DNA from: Dactylosporangium sucinum
Lineage (GTDB): Bacteria; Actinomycetota; Actinomycetes; Mycobacteriales; Micromonosporaceae
Direction: 5' to 3'
NCBI RefSeq assembly: GCF_014647515.1
Contig: NZ_BMPI01000035.1
Location: 49,300-113,299 of the forward strand
Length of the DNA stretch: 64,000 nucleotides
The notes under the pieces are model-generated. The model did not search any database. It had not been told where the DNA came from and saw only the letters and a list, made by a program, of their open reading frames with translations. Position numbers and translations under genes: made by a program. Numbering within the stretch: the first letter of the stretch is position 1; every line of letters begins with the position of its first letter. Positions 14,641 to 22,605 of the stretch are shown here, in pieces.

Positions 14641-15204
14641 CACCGACACCAGCGGCACCGCCAGATCCGGTCGACCCGGCGGCGGCGTCCACTCGTTCGC
14701 GGGGGTGAGGAGCCGCAGGTCGGGCGCGGAGGGTTGCTGGCCCGGCAGGTCGACCTTGAACGGCGAGTGCTGGCCCGTGGGTTCGGGCGAGGACGCCTTC
14801 GAGGAGGTCGAAGTGGTCGACGGCCCATCCTGCGAGTCGGAGGGCCCTTGGGAAAAACGGCCGACCACCGCCGCCCACACCTGCTGGGTGATCGGCAGCA
14901 GGTCGTCGAACCCGGCGCCGGCCCGGTTCGCAGCCTTGCGGAACCTGCCCCAATCGGCCGGCAGGATGCAGGACTGCAGCATGGCGTACATCGCGCCGAG
15001 CGCTTCCATGTTGAGGCTGTCGTCGTCCGCAGCGGCCATGGCGTCGGCGAACTCCATCAGCGGCAGCCCCGACGGGATGCCGTTGATGACGCGGATCTCT
15101 TCGCCTTCGAACGTGAAGCTGTCGTACTTCGGCTCTGCGGCCGGGTCCTCGCCTGCCTGGGCGATCGTCCTCTTGACGACGCTGAACGATCCGAGGTTCG
15201 CCAC
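14608..15204 (-). CDS. Tail assembly chaperone (G-like)
   Basis: 198 residues from a GTG at 15204, one base after the tail tube stop. It has an N-terminal beta region (YDSFTFEGEEIRVINGIPSG) then helices (LMEFADAMAAADDDSLN) and a Pro/Ser-rich C-terminus. The location between the tail tube and tape measure genes, with a second overlapping frame, is the hallmark of siphovirus tail chaperones. They coat the tape measure during assembly and are absent from the mature virion. Confidence 0.75.
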   Translation of the reverse strand: MANLGSFSVVKRTIAQAGEDPAAEPKYDSFTFEGEEIRVINGIPSGLPLMEFADAMAAADDDSLNMEALGAMYAMLQSCILPADWGRFRKAANRAGAGFDDLLPITQQVWAAVVGRFSQGPSDSQDGPSTTSTSSKASSPEPTGQHSPFKVDLPGQQPSAPDLRLLTPANEWTPPPGRPDLAVPLVSVEDYARGRATA

Positions 15205-15205
15205 G

Positions 15206-15793
15206 TCACAGCCCCCTCGCGGTGCCGGCGAACGACCGCTTCCACAGCCGCTGCCCGGTGTCGGGAAGCTCGAGCCGGAACGACAGCGGGATCGCGGTCC
15301 GGTTCGCGGCACCCTTGTTGTGGGTGAGGGACGCCTGGCCGCCCTGGAAGCACTGGCGGAGGACCATCCGCTGGGTGGAGTCCTGCGACTCCCAGCCGAG
15401 CATGCACCGCACCTCGTTGCCAGGGTCTGGCGGCTCGTAGTCGGTGCGCAGCGTGGTGCCGGCGCCGGACGTCGCGGTGACACCGCCGTTGAACGCGGTC
15501 ACGAACGAGCGGGCGGCGATGTGCAGCAGCGCGAAGTCGAACGTGCCCTCGCGGGACTCGGTCTCGTACGACAGCGGGTCGAAGAACTCGGCAGCGGGAA
15601 CCGGCTCGACGTTCGTCTGGAAGTTGAAGACGTGCCCGGCGTCGGTGGCGCCGACGACGACCCAGGCGGCGTCCCACGCGTCGGTGAACTTCGACCCGAC
15701 AACGGTGTTGGTGGGTTCGAGTGAAGCGAGCGGCGCCCGGAGGATCCACCCGGGTCCGATCGAGGTGGCCGGCTTGACGAGGGTGGGTGCCAT
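15206..15793 (-). CDS. Major tail (tube) protein
   Basis: 195 residues, ATG at 15793. The protein is beta-rich (GPGWILRAPLASLEPTNTVV, GHVFNFQTNVEPVPAAEFFD, ESREGTFDFALLHIAARSF) and sits between neck proteins and the tail chaperones, the fixed position of the tube protein. It polymerises into the tail tube. No extra Ig-like domain is visible. Confidence 0.8.
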   Translation of the reverse strand: MAPTLVKPATSIGPGWILRAPLASLEPTNTVVGSKFTDAWDAAWVVVGATDAGHVFNFQTNVEPVPAAEFFDPLSYETESREGTFDFALLHIAARSFVTAFNGGVTATSGAGTTLRTDYEPPDPGNEVRCMLGWESQDSTQRMVLRQCFQGGQASLTHNKGAANRTAIPLSFRLELPDTGQRLWKRSFAGTARGL

Positions 15794-15796
15794 GGG

Positions 15797-16180
15797 TCAG
15801 CCCTCCGTGCTGGTGGCGTTGGTGCCGTCGCCCGCGGCGGGCTCAGTCGGCTTGGTCTGGGTGCGGGCCCTCCGGGCTGTCGCGTTCTCGGTGCCATCGG
15901 TGGGCACCACGCCAGCCGCCGGTTCACTGCCGGCGGGCGTGGTCGGCTCGCCGTCCACACCGTCGGGCACGGCAGGACTCGGCTGGGGTGCGTTCGGGAA
16001 CAGTCCGTTGACCGGCGCCGGCTCGGGCTCGGCGTTGAAGTGCTCGCCCGGCTCAACCCAGGTGACGAGCCCGTCCCGGTCGTAGCCGTGCAGTTCGACG
16101 TTGGTTGCCGGCACGGGATGGCCGACGTCGTAGGCAAGGGCGGTGCCCTGCCGGATCTTCTGGTTGGCATACCAGGGCAC
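15797..16180 (-). CDS. Small structural protein with Pro/Ala/Thr-rich C-terminus
   Basis: 127 residues from a GTG at 16180 with GAGGAGG upstream. The first 50 residues form a compact domain (LAYDVGHPVPATNVELHGYD); the rest is a low-complexity tail of Pro, Ala, Thr and Glu. It lies between the head-tail joining genes and the tail tube gene, so a neck role is likely. The longer ORF upstream is a shadow of the neighbouring gene. Confidence 0.65.
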   Translation of the reverse strand: MPWYANQKIRQGTALAYDVGHPVPATNVELHGYDRDGLVTWVEPGEHFNAEPEPAPVNGLFPNAPQPSPAVPDGVDGEPTTPAGSEPAAGVVPTDGTENATARRARTQTKPTEPAAGDGTNATSTEG

Positions 16181-16190
16181 CGTGGCCTCC

Positions 16191-16607
16191 TCAGGCTGGC
16201 GTGATGGCGATGACGGCGTCGATGAGGTAGCGGTGTTCGCCGCCGTCGGGCAGGCGGGAGGGGCCGGTGATCGAGTCGACGGCGAGCAGGACGGTGTCGC
16301 CGACCGGCTGGGCGTCGCCTTCGAGGGCGGCGAGCGCGTTCGCAACAGCGGCGGCACCGCGGGCGGCATTGGCGTCGGTCATGCCGTAGACGGCGATGGT
16401 GAGCAGCGGGTACGAGAACGCACCTTGGGACAGGTCCCCGGCCGTGGACGTGGTGGTGACCCACGCGACCGCCCCGGATGACGGGGACTTCTGCGGGTCA
16501 CGGTGCGCACCGGCGGCGAGCGGCCGGCCGCGGCCGACGAGGTACTGCTGGGCGTTGATCCAGGCGCAGACGGCGGCGGTTGCATCGGCGTAGGCGGGTG
16601 ACGTCAC
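16191..16607 (-). CDS. Probable tail terminator / neck protein
   Basis: 138 residues from a GTG at 16607. It has helix-strand alternation (AVCAWINAQQYLV, FSYPLLTIAVYGMTDANAAR, HRYLIDAVIAITP) as in tail terminator proteins that cap the tube before head joining. It follows an HK97-gp10-like gene and precedes the tail genes in transcription order, the normal place for this component. Assigned by order and fold impression. Confidence 0.6.
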   Translation of the reverse strand: MTSPAYADATAAVCAWINAQQYLVGRGRPLAAGAHRDPQKSPSSGAVAWVTTTSTAGDLSQGAFSYPLLTIAVYGMTDANAARGAAAVANALAALEGDAQPVGDTVLLAVDSITGPSRLPDGGEHRYLIDAVIAITPA

Positions 16608-16624
16608 CGGTCACCGCCCGTCTG

Positions 16625-17020
16625 TCACAGGTCTTCGTGGAGTGCGGGGCGCAGGTGCGGCTGGGCTTCGGTGCCGGGGTGGTTAACCTTCTTCCCGAAC
16701 ACCTGCCCGGTCTTCGCGTTGCGGAGCGGGTAGTCGCCGTGGGACTCGATGACGTGCGGCTTCGTGCCGACCTCCGCGAACAGCCCGATCGGTGCCCCAT
16801 CCTTCGACTCGGCCTCGGTCGCGACGTCGGCGTACCAGCCTTCGCCGTCCCGGCCGGGTTCCTTCGCGTTCACCCCATCGCGAGCCCATTGGGGTGCCCG
16901 CCGCTTCGCGCCCCGCTCGACGCGTTTCGCCGACTTGCGAAGGTCGCCGACGACGGGCCCGCTCGGGTCGTCGAGGAGCGCCCGCATCTCCGCCTGGTTG
17001 ATGTGCAGGTCGTCGGTCAT
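16625..17020 (-). CDS. HK97 gp10-like neck protein
   Basis: 131 residues from the ATG at 17020, which overlaps the upstream stop (TGATG). The helix LRKSAKRVERGAKRRAPQ and the later EVGTKPHVIESHGDYPL are the recognisable pattern of HK97-gp10-like head-tail joining proteins (helix, then an Arg/Lys-rich turn, then GT-P-H). The longer ORF to 17170 is discarded because it reads through the small gene at 17020-17193. Confidence 0.75.
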   Translation of the reverse strand: MTDDLHINQAEMRALLDDPSGPVVGDLRKSAKRVERGAKRRAPQWARDGVNAKEPGRDGEGWYADVATEAESKDGAPIGLFAEVGTKPHVIESHGDYPLRNAKTGQVFGKKVNHPGTEAQPHLRPALHEDL

Positions 17021-17193
17021 CAGACCGAGCGGCGCCGTTGGGCAACGAACAGGTAGCGGATCGTGTCGCCGACCCGCAGCGAAACACCGAACGCGCCGTG
17101 GAGCGGCCACACCCACACCGGCATCTTCGAGAACCAGCGATTCGGCCTTGTGCGGCGTACCTTGCCGCATTTGAGGGTGAGCATCATGGTCAT
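17020..17193 (-). CDS. Small basic protein in the neck gene cluster (57 aa)
   Basis: This short ORF starts at an ATG overlapping the previous stop (ATGA at 17190-17193) and stops in a TGATG overlap with the gp10-like gene. It is basic and aromatic (RRTRPNRWFSKMPVWVWPLH). Head-tail connector gene clusters often carry a component of this size. The two perfect couplings make it likely to be translated. Confidence 0.7.
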   Translation of the reverse strand: MTMMLTLKCGKVRRTRPNRWFSKMPVWVWPLHGAFGVSLRVGDTIRYLFVAQRRRSV

Positions 17194-17516
17194 CGGAAGG
17201 CGACGCAGGAGCCGGCTGGCTGCGCAGAGAAGGTCATCGTGACGAGCCCGTCCGGGGCGGCGTACTCCGGCAGGAGCCGGAACACCGCCCGCGTGCCGTC
17301 CGCAACAGCGGTCGGGGTAGGTGCCACCGCGGCGGATCCGACACGGGTGCGACCGCCGTCGACGACCGCGACGTTGACCGAGTTGCCCGATGAGTTCGTG
17401 AACTCGACGGTTGCAGGCAGGTCGTTGACGTTGAACGTGTCGCTGGCGCCGGGCGTGTACGGGGTGAGGACCGTGCCGGCCGCGGTCGCTGTGGGCAGGT
17501 TCGAGCGTAGCGCCAT
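17190..17516 (-). CDS. Beta-rich structural protein (neck region)
   Basis: 108 residues, ATG at 17516 with AAAGGA about ten bases upstream. The sequence is a run of beta strands (ATVEFTNSSGNSVNVAVVDG, FRLLPEYAAPDGLVTMTFS), suggesting an immunoglobulin-like or head-decoration fold. It lies in the head-tail joining cluster. The family is not recognised. Confidence 0.65.
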   Translation of the reverse strand: MALRSNLPTATAAGTVLTPYTPGASDTFNVNDLPATVEFTNSSGNSVNVAVVDGGRTRVGSAAVAPTPTAVADGTRAVFRLLPEYAAPDGLVTMTFSAQPAGSCVAFR

Positions 17517-17531
17517 GGCGGCACCGTCCTT

Positions 17532-18290
17532 TCAGAGGAGGCTGTCGCCCCAGCTCGACGCTGGGGGGAAGCTGTACAGCGGCACGATCTCGAACACGGC
17601 GTCAGGGTCGTCTGGGTCGACGCCGGTCAGGCTTTCGTTGCGGGCCGCGAGTGCTTTCAGGGCGGCGTCGGCCTGCGTGAACAGTGCATCGGCCAGGTCC
17701 CGGTCGACGGTCGGCATGCCGGCGAGCTCGACGAACCCTGCCGCGCGGAGAGCTGCGGCCTCTTGGGCGGCGTCGCCGAGGGAGGTGTGGAGGTCGCCGG
17801 TGGTGGTGAGGACCCAGCCGACAGCGCCGGTGATGAGCCGGTCGACGGTGGCGCCGCGGGGGGTGGTGTTGGCGGTGAAGGTGAGCAGTGGTTCGCCTTG
17901 CGACTCGAATGCCTCGGGGATGGTGCGGTGCGGCACGAAGTCGGCGACGCGTTCGCGGGTCGGGGTCCACGTCGGCCCGCCCGCCACCGGGTTTGGGCTG
18001 ACGAAGAACCGCTCGTCGGGCTGGCTGGCGCCGACGCCGGTGATGTCCCACGACCGCACCCACCAGCCACTGACCGGGTACTGCACAGCGCTGACCTGCG
18101 TGAACCGCTTGACTGCCTGGCCGTCTTCGTTTATGAGTTCAACCCCGCCGTCGAGCGGGATTAGCGTCCCGGCCGGGTCCGTATCGGCGGGCGAGTGCAG
18201 CGTCAGCGTGGCCGCGGTGCTGCCATCGTATGGGGCGACGTCAATGTGGGCGGTCTCCCAGTCACCGACGGTCAGGTCCGGGATCGTCAC
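17532..18290 (-). CDS. Head-tail connector candidate
   Basis: 252 residues from a GTG at 18290 overlapping the previous stop (GTGA). The N-terminal half is beta-rich (ATLTLHSPADTDPAGTLIPL, VRSWDITGVG). The C-terminal half is helical with a RVADFVPHRTIPEAF motif and a long Ala-rich helix. The size and position after capsid-cluster genes fit an adaptor or neck protein, but no family is certain. Confidence 0.6.
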   Translation of the reverse strand: MTIPDLTVGDWETAHIDVAPYDGSTAATLTLHSPADTDPAGTLIPLDGGVELINEDGQAVKRFTQVSAVQYPVSGWWVRSWDITGVGASQPDERFFVSPNPVAGGPTWTPTRERVADFVPHRTIPEAFESQGEPLLTFTANTTPRGATVDRLITGAVGWVLTTTGDLHTSLGDAAQEAAALRAAGFVELAGMPTVDRDLADALFTQADAALKALAARNESLTGVDPDDPDAVFEIVPLYSFPPASSWGDSLL

Positions 18291-19819
18291 AGCGTCTCCC
18301 GTCCTGTGCCGGTTCGGGTGTACGGGCGGGTGGCGCCCGGGCGCGTGTAGGGGCGGCTGGCCCGCATCCGCACGTACCGGGCGGGGACGGTGTTCACGGC
18401 GCCGCTCGAGGCCGCCGCGACAAGCGTCGGGTGGGCGGTGAGCGATGTGCCAGCGGCCCGGGCGGCGGCCGCGGATGCGGCGAGGACGGGTGTGGCGGTC
18501 AGTGCGGCGGCTGCTGCGCCGGCGCTGTCGCCGGCGGCGGTGAGCGTCGGTGAGGCCGTGAGTGCCGCGGCGGCCGCGGTCTCCACATGCCCGGACGCGG
18601 CCAGGACCGGCGCGGCGGCAAGGACGGCGACGGCCTGCCGTTGCGGTGTCGCAGCGGCAGTCAGCAGCGGCGCGGCGGCCAGCGCGGCCACTGCGTCGTT
18701 GCCGCCCTGCGCTGCGGCGACCAGCGTCGGTGCGGCGGTCAGCGTGGCGGCTGCGGGGGCCGTCGCATCGCCGGTGGCGGCCATGGTCGGTGACGCGGCC
18801 AGGTCGGCGGCGCCGCCGGTCGTGGCGTTGGCGGCGACGGCCAGCGCCGGCGCCACGGTCAGCGCCGCTGCGGCCGGCTGGTTCCGGGTTGCGTCAGCCG
18901 TCAGCGCGGGAGTTGCGGCGAGCGCCACCGCGGCCGGCTGGTCGCGGGTCGCGGCCGCTGCCAGCGTGGGCGCGGCGGAGAGGGCTGCGGCGCCTACCCT
19001 GATGCCGGTGGCGGCTACGGTGAGGGTCGGCGCCGCGGCGAGCGTCGTCGTGCCCGGCTGGTCCCGGACCGCACCGGCCGTGAGGGCCGGCGCAGCGGAC
19101 AGGGCGGCAGCACCCTGCTCCGTAGATCCGCCCGCCGCCGACTTGATCAGAATCCGGGCGACGAGGGTCGGCTCGTTCGGGTCGTTCGTCGACCACGGCG
19201 CTGTCGACACCGCGACCCCGGACGAGCCGGCGGTCGCGTGCGCGATGCACATCTGGATGTTGTTGTTGCCGTCGGCGCCGCGCCCGTCGAAGTCCTCGGT
19301 CCAGGTGAGGCCGGACACGGGCGGCACGCAGGTGCTGTCGTTGTCCGGCGCGAACTGCCGGAACATCAGGAAGTCGACGACAAGCTCGGCGGCGGCGTTC
19401 GGGGTCACGCTTGGCGGTGCGTGTGTCGACCCGGCCGCCGACTCCAGCGACGACGCGACGTCGACCATGGAGCCGCCGGTCGCGTCGAATCCGCCGATGA
19501 CGACCGCGGCGCACGTCTGCCGGCCGCCGGTGAAGGAGAACGTGTACGTGGTGGAGTCGGCGAGGCCGGACCCTTCCCAGATGCGCAGCTGCCCGCCGGA
19601 CGTCGTGATGACGTTGTCGGGAAGGGTGACCTGCGCCCATGTGCCGGAGCCGGGCGCGGTGATGACGTTCGCGTTGCTGGAGACGCCGACGCCGCACAGG
19701 ACCCGCTTGCCGGACATGCCGGTCGGGGTGGTGAACGAGAACCCGAGACCGCCGCCGTCGTTGTTCGTCGACTTGAGGGCGGCGTTCGTGTTCGGGGACG
19801 CGTCGACCGTGGCGGTCAC
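18287..19819 (-). CDS. Structural protein with twelve tandem 20-residue repeats
   Basis: 510 residues from a GTG at 19819. Residues 1-235 form a beta-sandwich-like domain with Gly, Thr and Ser strands (TYTFSFTGGRQTCAAVVIGG, WTEDFDGRGADGNNNIQM). Residues 236-475 are exactly twelve tandem 20-residue repeats built on ALxAAPxLxAAA with a variable last quarter. The final 35 residues contain VPARYVRMRASRPYTRPG, ending in a short Arg/Tyr/Thr/Pro repeat. Placed between neck and capsid genes, it is probably a virion surface or head fibre protein whose repeats form a filament or helical rod. Confidence 0.7.
   Translation of the reverse strand: MTATVDASPNTNAALKSTNNDGGGLGFSFTTPTGMSGKRVLCGVGVSSNANVITAPGSGTWAQVTLPDNVITTSGGQLRIWEGSGLADSTTYTFSFTGGRQTCAAVVIGGFDATGGSMVDVASSLESAAGSTHAPPSVTPNAAAELVVDFLMFRQFAPDNDSTCVPPVSGLTWTEDFDGRGADGNNNIQMCIAHATAGSSGVAVSTAPWSTNDPNEPTLVARILIKSAAGGSTEQGAAALSAAPALTAGAVRDQPGTTTLAAAPTLTVAATGIRVGAAALSAAPTLAAAATRDQPAAVALAATPALTADATRNQPAAAALTVAPALAVAANATTGGAADLAASPTMAATGDATAPAAATLTAAPTLVAAAQGGNDAVAALAAAPLLTAAATPQRQAVAVLAAAPVLAASGHVETAAAAALTASPTLTAAGDSAGAAAAALTATPVLAASAAAARAAGTSLTAHPTLVAAASSGAVNTVPARYVRMRASRPYTRPGATRPYTRTGTGRETL
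18395..19114 (-). repeat. Twelve tandem 60-bp coding repeats
   Basis: The segment encodes twelve consecutive units of exactly 20 residues with a conserved Leu at position 5, Pro at 9 and Leu or Met at 11. The first eight begin AAALSAAPALTAG, TTTLAAAPTLTVA and similar. The units have diverged in sequence but not in length, implying selection for the period rather than recent duplication. Confidence 0.85.
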
Positions 19820-19831
19820 GGCTCGCCCCGA

Positions 19832-20227
19832 TTACGCGTTGATGTTCGCGGTGATCGCCCCGGCGGCGAAGCTCAGCGTGTCACCGGCACCGAGCGTCTT
19901 CGGCGTGGTCAGCGCACCCCACCATTGGCGGCGCGGCGAGCCGGCCGAGTCCCACTCCTCGACGCCGTTGACGGTGCCGGCGGGCATGCCGGTGTGGGAT
20001 ACGACCCCGGTGGTGGCGATCGCGCCGTTGGTGCCGGACGCCGGTAGGGCGGCGGTCAGCGACTGCGGGGCGTACGAGCCGCCGGTGACCTGGGTGCCGT
20101 TCGACGACGCGGATCCGTTCGCCGACATGCAGCGGTTCATGATCGGAGTTGCCGGTGGGCTGTAGGTTGCCAGCCCGAGGGAGGCGTTGAGGAGCCGGTT
20201 CGCTTCGGCCTGGTCAAGAGCACCCAC
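19832..20227 (-). CDS. Beta-rich minor structural protein
   Basis: 131 residues from a GTG at 20227. It opens with a helix (LDQAEANRLLNASLGLAT) and continues as Gly/Thr/Ala strands (AATTGVVSHTGMPAGTVNGV, LGAGDTLSFAAGAITANINA). Small proteins of this shape accompany the repeat protein as a likely fibre or decoration element. The family is not recognised. Confidence 0.6.
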   Translation of the reverse strand: MGALDQAEANRLLNASLGLATYSPPATPIMNRCMSANGSASSNGTQVTGGSYAPQSLTAALPASGTNGAIATTGVVSHTGMPAGTVNGVEEWDSAGSPRRQWWGALTTPKTLGAGDTLSFAAGAITANINA

Positions 20228-20230
20228 AGC

Positions 20231-20539
20231 TCAGCCCTCCAGCGGGGTGACGACGGCGGTCGTCAGGTTCAGCGGGTCGCCGGGGTTGTCGTTCGGGACG
20301 TGCACGACCTGGGCCGGTGGGAGTGCGAGCAGGTGCTCGCGGAACGCCTCGCCGATCACCGACGGGTCGAGGCCCTGCCGTTCGTAGGCGCAGACCTGGC
20401 AGCCCCGGAGCTCGGCGCAGCAGTCCTTGTGCATGGGCCCGCCGACCAGGTCGGACCCGTCCAGGCCGATGATCTCGTGGCGGGGGTGGTCGTCGAACTG
20501 CTGGCAGCCGAAGCAGGGCCGCACAGGGTTGTCCGCCAT
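20231..20539 (-). CDS. Cys-rich protein, probably zinc-binding
   Basis: 102 residues from the ATG at 20539. Four cysteines in two CxxC-like pairs (CFGCQQFDDHPRHEII and CCAELRGCQVC) with several His suggest a zinc-binding fold; the C-terminal half is a plain helix and strand. It is coupled to the next gene with a three-base gap. Its job among capsid genes is unknown. Confidence 0.65.
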   Translation of the reverse strand: MADNPVRPCFGCQQFDDHPRHEIIGLDGSDLVGGPMHKDCCAELRGCQVCAYERQGLDPSVIGEAFREHLLALPPAQVVHVPNDNPGDPLNLTTAVVTPLEG

Positions 20540-20591
20540 CGCGGCACCTCCATGGCTTGTGGCGCCGCGCGCCGGGGACGGATCGGGTCGG

Positions 20592-20741
20592 TCAGAAAGC
20601 GGCGGCGAGGGCTGGCCAGAAGAACGCCAACGCGAGCGCGGCGGCACCGAGTAGGGCCAGCGAGACGTGCCGGGCGGTCACACCGCACGCGGCGAGGATG
20701 AGCAGCAGGACCCCGAGCAGGGCAAGCAGCGCCTGCGGCAT
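20592..20741 (-). CDS. Small two-segment membrane protein (49 aa)
   Basis: This short ORF starts at an ATG (20741) preceded by TGGAGG at 6 bases. It is almost wholly hydrophobic: two segments (ALLALLGVLLLILAACGV, LALLGAAALALAFFWPALAA) separated by TARHVS. It is likely a real membrane hairpin protein. A holin-like role is possible but it is far from the lysis genes. Confidence 0.6.
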   Translation of the reverse strand: MPQALLALLGVLLLILAACGVTARHVSLALLGAAALALAFFWPALAAAF

Positions 20742-20764
20742 CACGCCTCCAGTGGGTGTGTGGA

Positions 20765-20794
20765 GGCCGCCCCGACGGTTGGGCCGGGACGGCC
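20765..20794 (-). terminator. Hairpin after the head gene block
   Basis: GGCCGCCCCG (20765-20774) and CGGGACGGCC (20785-20794) pair with one wobble. It sits in the gap between the gene ending at 20806 and the membrane ORF starting at 20741. It may reduce read-through from head to neck genes. Confidence 0.45.
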
Positions 20795-20805
20795 CCGTTG
20801 TGGTC

Positions 20806-21300
20806 CTACTTCTGGTCAGCGACCAGCTTCTGCAGTTCCTTGCGGTCCGCCTTCTCCACCTCGGCCCGGTCGTAGCCCTTCACGACCAGGAACTCGACGA
20901 GGACGTCGTTCGGCGCCCGCCCGTCCGGGGTGCCGCCGAGCTCGGCGAGCTTCGCCCGGGCCGCGGCCCGCTTCTGCTCCAGCTCGGGGTCGGCGCCGGA
21001 CGTGTCGGCCTCGACGTTGGTGTTGCCCGGGTCGTGTTCGCCCGGGCCGACGAGGCCGACGTCGCCTACGGTGACCGGGTCGCCGGCCTCGGCGTCGTCC
21101 GTGTCGGCGGCGAGCCTCCACGTCTCGCCGTCCAGGACGACGTACTCGACGAAGCCCTCGCGGACGAGCCGGTCCCGGTCGACGTCGTCGACGAGTCGCG
21201 GGTCGATGACCGAGTTCCGGTACAGGTGCCCGCCGGGCTCGCCGTGGGCGCCGCGGTACATGGTGAGTGGCGCCTTGCCGCGCAGCATCTTCTTCGCCAT
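20806..21300 (-). CDS. Hypothetical protein after the capsid gene
   Basis: 164 residues from the ATG at 21300. The N-terminus (KKMLRGKAPLTMYRGAHGEP) and an acidic middle are followed by a C-terminal helix-turn-helix-like unit (LEFLVVKGYDRAEVEKADRK region) recalling a short SAP/HeH domain often found at the end of phage head proteins. It is likely a head completion or adaptor protein. GGAGACGAGG precedes the start. Confidence 0.6.
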   Translation of the reverse strand: MAKKMLRGKAPLTMYRGAHGEPGGHLYRNSVIDPRLVDDVDRDRLVREGFVEYVVLDGETWRLAADTDDAEAGDPVTVGDVGLVGPGEHDPGNTNVEADTSGADPELEQKRAAARAKLAELGGTPDGRAPNDVLVEFLVVKGYDRAEVEKADRKELQKLVADQK

Positions 21301-21314
21301 CGCCTCGTCTCCGC

Positions 21315-22229
21315 TCACGTGCCGGTGATCTTGATCGCGGCGCCCGGCTCCTGAACGATCGGCACACCGATCCGACGGCCCTGGATCTTCCAGCCGTCGT
21401 TCTCCTCCAGCCGGATCCGCTTCGTCTGCACACCCCGCGGGTCGCCGAGGTAGCCGCCGCCCTGGTCCTCCCAGCCGATCGAACCGAGCTGCCGCGAGTC
21501 GAGCAGCATCACGTCCACGCCGGGCGGCATGTTCGTCGTCTTCCACACGTTCAGGCCGGCGATCTGCGCCAGCCGGCCGGTCAGCAGCAGCGTGTCGCCG
21601 CCCTCACGCGGCGCCCGCTCGATGACCTTCGCCGCGGCGATGAGCCGCGCCCACCGGTTCGGCGTCGCCAGCACCGTGTCGATCTCGTAGCCCTGGTTGA
21701 GGGCGTCGACAACGGACGCGCCGAGCGTAATGTCGGCGAACGGGTCTGCGGTGCTCGTGTTCGACCACGCCGCGGCCGCCGCCTGCGTCTGCGTCACGGC
21801 CGACGCGACCGCGGAGATCGTCAGCGCGTCGAAGCCGAACGCGATCCGGTTCGCCAGCTTGATCAGCTTGCGGTTGACGATGTCGATCCGGTTCCGGGCC
21901 ACCAGCTTGTCGCTGATGCTCGTAGCCAGCGCCCACTTCTCGGTGGACGCCATCGCCGACACGGCGGTGCCGTCGAGGGACTCCGGGTACTCCATCAGGT
22001 CGTCGACCCGCTCAGCGAGCGACGCGGCCATGATGGCCTCGGACACCTCGTAGTTCACGGCGCCGGTGCCGGTCAGATCCACCGTCCCCGACAGGATCTT
22101 GTCGCCGACGAGGCGCTGCTGCACCAGCGTGCGCAGCATCCGCTGAATCAGCACCGGGCTGTTGACGATCCTGCTGACGGTGATGTTGTCGCCGACAACC
22201 GTCGGGTTCGGCGGTGCAACGGTAGGCAT
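21315..22229 (-). CDS. Major capsid protein
   Basis: 304 residues, ATG at 22229. The features of an HK97-fold capsid protein are visible: an N-terminal helix (NSPVLIQRMLRTLVQQRLVG), a long central helix (ISDKLVARNRIDIVNRKLIK), the A-domain segment with DTVLATPNRWARLIAAAKV and a C-terminal beta region (IRLEENDGWKIQGRRIG). It follows the protease-scaffold and decoration genes in transcription order. It forms the shell. Confidence 0.88.
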   Translation of the reverse strand: MPTVAPPNPTVVGDNITVSRIVNSPVLIQRMLRTLVQQRLVGDKILSGTVDLTGTGAVNYEVSEAIMAASLAERVDDLMEYPESLDGTAVSAMASTEKWALATSISDKLVARNRIDIVNRKLIKLANRIAFGFDALTISAVASAVTQTQAAAAAWSNTSTADPFADITLGASVVDALNQGYEIDTVLATPNRWARLIAAAKVIERAPREGGDTLLLTGRLAQIAGLNVWKTTNMPPGVDVMLLDSRQLGSIGWEDQGGGYLGDPRGVQTKRIRLEENDGWKIQGRRIGVPIVQEPGAAIKITGT

Positions 22230-22242
22230 TCCTCAGTCCCCT

Positions 22243-22605
22243 CTACCGCGCCATGCCCACGGCGATGATGTCGCCGTCCGCGGCCGCAGCGTCCAGTGCG
22301 ATGCCGACGAACCGGAGCATCGCGTCGGTACCGTCGACGAACGTGGTCACCTTGCCGGCCGCGGCGCACTTCACCGGCGCCCCAGCGGAGATCGCACCGG
22401 CGGCGGTCAGGTACTGGACCCCGCCCCGGTACACCCCGAACTGGTTGCCGGACGTGACGTCCTTCGACGCCACACCCAGCCAGGTCGTGGAGTCGGCGAC
22501 GGCGACAGCACCGGCGACCGTCACCAACTGCCCGCCGGTGATCGTTCCGGTCGCCGACCGGGTGATCGCCTCACCGGGCTTGAACTTGGGCCGGTAGTCA
22601 CCCAC
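22243..22605 (-). CDS. Head decoration protein (DUF2190-like)
   Basis: 120 residues from a GTG at 22605. It is composed of repeated short strands with Gly turns (GTITGGQLVTVAGAVAVADS, GAPVKCAAAGKVTTFVDG, DGDIIAVGMAR), the usual look of trimeric or DUF2190-type decoration proteins encoded next to the capsid gene. The start overlaps the protease-scaffold gene by 8 bases. Confidence 0.75.
   Translation of the reverse strand: MGDYRPKFKPGEAITRSATGTITGGQLVTVAGAVAVADSTTWLGVASKDVTSGNQFGVYRGGVQYLTAAGAISAGAPVKCAAAGKVTTFVDGTDAMLRFVGIALDAAAADGDIIAVGMAR

Noticed and set aside
18390..20165. A 591-codon rightward ORF with Ala/Val repeats
   Set aside because: It is the antisense image of the twelve-repeat protein; the repeats make every frame open.
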